Shown piece after piece: positions 5,690 to 7,450 of a stretch of DNA of 7,450 nucleotides (position 1 is the stretch's first letter; each line of letters opens with the position of its first letter). The stretch comes from Gemmatimonadaceae bacterium. GTDB lineage: Bacteria; Gemmatimonadota; Gemmatimonadetes; Gemmatimonadales; Gemmatimonadaceae. The notes under the pieces are model-generated. The model had not been told where the DNA came from. It saw nothing but the letters and a program-made list of their open reading frames with translations, and did not search any database. The translations under genes were made by a program, and so were the position numbers. Location of the stretch: contig JACDHQ010000093.1 of the NCBI GenBank assembly GCA_013820975.1, forward strand, positions 1-7,450, given 5' to 3'.

Positions 5690-7245
5690 GCCGTCGTCGT
5701 GCGGGGAAGGAGGATGCGGAACACGCTGCCCTCACCGGGCGCGCTGTCCACTTCGATGCGGCCGCCATGCGCAGCCACGATCGAATAGCAGATGGCCAGT
5801 CCGAGGCCGGTGCCGCGGCCCGGGGGCTTGGTCGTATAGAAGGGGTCGAACAGCTTCGGCACGTCGGCGCGCCGGATCCCCTCCCCTTCGTCGATCACTT
5901 CGGCGATGACCTCGGTCGCATCGGCGCGGGTCCGCAGCGTCACCGTCCCCTGCTCGTGCATCGCGTCGACGGCGTTGAGCAGCAGCGCCATGAACACCTG
6001 CACGAGCTGCTCCTCGTCGGCGGTGACGACCGTGCCTGCCGTGCGGTCGAGCGCAAGGGCGACGGTGAGCTTCTTGAAGCGCGAGTGATGCTTGAGCAGG
6101 AAGAGCACGCGGTCGATGACGGCATTCAGGTCGACCGCGGCCTTCGTGGCCGGCTTCGGGCGGCTGAGGTCGAGCAGCGAGTCCACGATGCGCTTGCAGC
6201 GATGACACTCCGCCTCGATCAACGCCAGCACGTCCTTCAACTCCGCGCCGAACTCGCCCAGTCGCGCCGCCTCGTCCACGGCCCGCATCATCGTGGCCTC
6301 GGCCGCCGCGGCGATCGTGGCGAGCGGGTTGTTGATCTCGTGCATCACCCCGGCAGCCAGCGTGCCGACGGCGGCGAGCTTCTCGGCCTGCGCGATGCGG
6401 TCCTGGGCCTCGCGCCACTCGGTGATGTCCTCGCCAATCGTGATGGCGTGCGTCACCTCACCGTCGTCGAGGCGCATCGGGATCTTCGAGAGCCGATAGG
6501 TGCGCAGACCCGTGGCGCTGCCCGTTTCGACGGTGAACTGCTGCAGGCGCCCGGTCGCGAAGACTTCCTCGAACTCGGAGCGCAGCATCTCGGCCGACTG
6601 CCGGTGCAGGATCTCGAAGATCGACCGGCCGACGGCTTCCTCGCGCGCGACGCCGAGCGTGCCCGTCTCGCGCTTGCGGTTCCAGGCCTGGATCCGGTAG
6701 TCACGGTCGATGACGTACAGCCCGAGCGGGAGCGAGTCCACGATCTTGGCGAGGAGCCGCCGGTGGGTCTCGATCTGCGCGGTGCGCTCGGCGACTTCGC
6801 TCTTGAGGCGCCGCGCATACTCGGCATGGCCGATCGCCGGGCCGAGCATGTCGGCGACGGTGGCGAAGAAGGTTCCGTTCTCGGGGCTGAGGGTGCGGGC
6901 AACCCGAAGGGTCAGCAGGCCAATTGGCTGGTGCCCGGCGAGCAGGCGCACGCCGAGGATGCCGGGGACTTCAGCGGACGCATCGAGCCGCTTCGCATCG
7001 CGCGCGGAGGTGGTGGGGGTACCGTGGACCCAGGCCCGATCGAGATTCTCGTGGGTGTACGTCCACACCACGCACTCATCGCCGCCGAGCGCCGTGCAGA
7101 CGTGCTCGAGGATGCCAGGAAGGACATCGTCGAGCGACTCGGCGGTCGCGAGCGAGGCAGCGATTTCGCTGAGGGTGAGGAGGGAGGCCGGGATGTCGCC
7201 TGCGTGATAGGCGATGGCCCGTCCGGTGGTGCGGCGAGGGGACAA
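5686..7245 (-). CDS. Soluble GAF-PAS sensor histidine kinase (NtrB-like)
   Basis: This cytoplasmic kinase should phosphorylate the NtrC-type regulator encoded next. Its 519 residues contain no membrane segment. Order: GAF-like domain (about 25-145), coiled-coil linker (about 145-168), PAS domain (about 168-285, ending in GEDITEWREAQDRI), HisKA with LAAGVMHEINNPLATI (phospho-acceptor H302), and HATPase with N424, G1 DEGEG (452-456), F box FDPFYTTK and G2 GRGTGLGL (476-483). The HEINNP form of the histidine motif is typical of NtrB-like kinases paired with NtrC-type regulators. C347 and C350 form CHRC in the dimerisation helix, possibly incidental. The signal sensed is unknown. The only sensible start is TTG at 7245: an in-frame stop lies at 7279-7281, with no ATG or GTG after it near the N-terminus. 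A weak AAGAG sits 9 bases upstream. The start codon lies inside a 13-base palindrome. Confidence 0.94.
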   Translation of the reverse strand: MSPRRTTGRAIAYHAGDIPASLLTLSEIAASLATAESLDDVLPGILEHVCTALGGDECVVWTYTHENLDRAWVHGTPTTSARDAKRLDASAEVPGILGVRLLAGHQPIGLLTLRVARTLSPENGTFFATVADMLGPAIGHAEYARRLKSEVAERTAQIETHRRLLAKIVDSLPLGLYVIDRDYRIQAWNRKRETGTLGVAREEAVGRSIFEILHRQSAEMLRSEFEEVFATGRLQQFTVETGSATGLRTYRLSKIPMRLDDGEVTHAITIGEDITEWREAQDRIAQAEKLAAVGTLAAGVMHEINNPLATIAAAAEATMMRAVDEAARLGEFGAELKDVLALIEAECHRCKRIVDSLLDLSRPKPATKAAVDLNAVIDRVLFLLKHHSRFKKLTVALALDRTAGTVVTADEEQLVQVFMALLLNAVDAMHEQGTVTLRTRADATEVIAEVIDEGEGIRRADVPKLFDPFYTTKPPGRGTGLGLAICYSIVAAHGGRIEVDSAPGEGSVFRILLPRTTTA

Positions 7246-7252
7246 GTTGTCC
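7240..7252. promoter_or_regulatory. Operator-like palindrome over the first start codon
   Basis: GGACAAGTTGTCC is a perfect inverted repeat (6+1+6) that contains the TTG start codon of the soluble kinase on the minus strand. A related copy lies at 7299-7311. A protein bound here could block transcription, or an RNA fold could hide the start codon. Which protein would bind is unknown; the regulators encoded in the same operon are the natural candidates. Confidence 0.4.
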
Positions 7253-7277
7253 GACTCTTGTGTGTGGGAGTCGAGAA

Positions 7278-7304
7278 CTTACAGTCCCCATCCTCCGAGG
7301 ACAA
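7278..7304 (-). promoter_or_regulatory. Weak candidate promoter of the signalling operon
   Basis: On the minus strand TTGTCC (7299-7304) and TGTAAG (7278-7283) each match the sigma-70 -35 and -10 boxes at four of six bases. The spacer is 15 bases, shorter than the preferred 17, so this would be a weak or activator-dependent promoter. The start of transcription would be near 7271, giving a leader of about 25 bases. The spacer contains a short TCCTC-C-GAGGA inverted repeat (7291-7301). No sigma-54 -24/-12 pair was found here. Confidence 0.25.
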
Positions 7305-7311
7305 GATGACC
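7299..7311. promoter_or_regulatory. Second copy of the operator-like motif
   Basis: GGACAAGATGACC matches the palindrome at 7240-7252 at 11 of 13 positions. The two centres are 59 bases apart. This copy overlaps the candidate -35 box, while the other overlaps the start codon, an arrangement seen in autoregulated promoters. It is less symmetrical than the first copy (four of six arm positions pair). Confidence 0.35.
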
Positions 7312-7323
7312 GAGTACTGCTCA

Positions 7324-7351
7324 AGTGGCTCGTGACGGGAAGGTCCGTCGC
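7324..7351. repeat. Possible decayed partial copy of the 49-bp repeat
   Basis: This stretch keeps AGTGG, TCG, TG, GG and TCC in the same order as the second half of the 49-bp unit (AGTGGATCGGTGGGGAGAGT then CC), with several substitutions and small gaps, directly before the first clear unit. It may be a degraded unit at the gene-side end of the array, or coincidence. Confidence 0.25.
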
Positions 7352-7449
7352 GCCACCGTTGAACTGCAACGTCGAGTGGATCGGTGGGGAGAGTCCTGGT
7401 GCCACCGTTGAACTGCAACCTTGATTGGATCGGTGGGGGGAGTCCTGGC
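7352..7449. repeat. Tandem repeat, two 49-bp units at the window edge
   Basis: Unit 1 (7352-7400) and unit 2 (7401-7449) abut exactly and agree at 44 of 49 bases; they differ at unit positions 20, 22, 25, 39 and 49. Each holds CCACCG (unit 2-7) and CGGTGG (unit 31-36), perfect complements that can pair within a unit or with the neighbouring unit, plus a smaller GTTG-aactg-CAAC hairpin. The unit length is not a multiple of three, so a coding repeat is unlikely. The array begins about 107 bases upstream of the kinase start and may continue past the right edge. It is neither a CRISPR array (no spacers) nor a recognised insertion-sequence end. Its role is unknown. Confidence 0.85.
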
Positions 7450-7450
7450 C

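Noticed and set aside
5767..7335. A 522-codon open frame on the plus strand opposite the soluble kinase.
   Set aside because: Its translation is low-complexity (rich in Arg, Gly, Asp, Glu, His), has no recognisable domain, and lies antisense to a gene with full kinase motifs. Long antisense frames are expected at this base composition.
7398..7412. Possible sigma-54 promoter: TGGCAC on the minus strand, and TGGTGC-N5-TTGAA on the plus strand, in the repeat.
   Set aside because: The minus-strand TGGCAC has no TTGC at the required spacing. The plus-strand pair lacks the -12 GC and points away from the kinase gene.
6912..7418. A minus-strand frame running from the tandem repeat into the kinase gene (168 codons).
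   Set aside because: It is out of frame with the GAF domain, and the 49-bp unit would change frame between copies; no family features are visible.
7352..7450. CRISPR array.
   Set aside because: The two units abut directly with no unique spacers, and the 49-bp unit is longer than normal CRISPR repeats; no cas genes are present.

Overview
This is a GC-rich (roughly two-thirds G+C by eye) chromosomal segment in which every gene reads on the minus strand, so transcription runs from the right edge to the left. The TonB/ExbB/ExbD proteins with a single-pass, proline-rich TonB, together with GC-rich two-component genes using GTG and TTG starts, indicate a Gram-negative (diderm) bacterium. The protein style resembles Gemmatimonadota, but that is an impression and not a search result.

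Layout in transcription order. Bases 7450-7246 are a 205-base non-coding stretch. It holds two tandem 49-bp repeat units at the window edge, a possible promoter, and two related operator-like motifs, one of which covers the first start codon. Then four signalling genes follow almost without a gap: a soluble GAF-PAS histidine kinase (7245-5686), an NtrC-type AAA+ response regulator (5689-4313), an OmpR/CusR-type winged-helix response regulator (4313-3645) and a membrane histidine kinase with a HAMP domain (3643-2138). The junctions are a 4-base overlap, a 1-base overlap and a 1-base gap, so this is clearly one translationally coupled unit carrying two two-component systems in the order kinase-regulator-regulator-kinase.

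After 112 bases that include an AT-rich island and a plausible promoter comes an energy-transduction operon: tonB (2025-1303), exbB (1207-473) and exbD (442 to beyond the left edge). ExbB and ExbD form the proton-driven inner-membrane motor, and TonB carries its work across the periplasm to outer-membrane receptors. Position suggests, but does not prove, that the signalling block controls this operon or is partly co-transcribed with it; no convincing terminator separates them.

The points most worth a second look are the complete replacement, without an indel, of the sigma-54-contacting GAFTGA loop in an otherwise intact NtrC-type regulator; the paired palindromic motifs at the head of the signalling operon; the 49-bp tandem repeats upstream; and a roughly ten-residue insertion in the ATP lid of the membrane kinase. 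I see no RNA genes, CRISPR array, insertion sequence or pseudogene, and no gene-free stretch longer than 300 bases. The genes themselves are known families; I do not see a clearly new enzymatic system.
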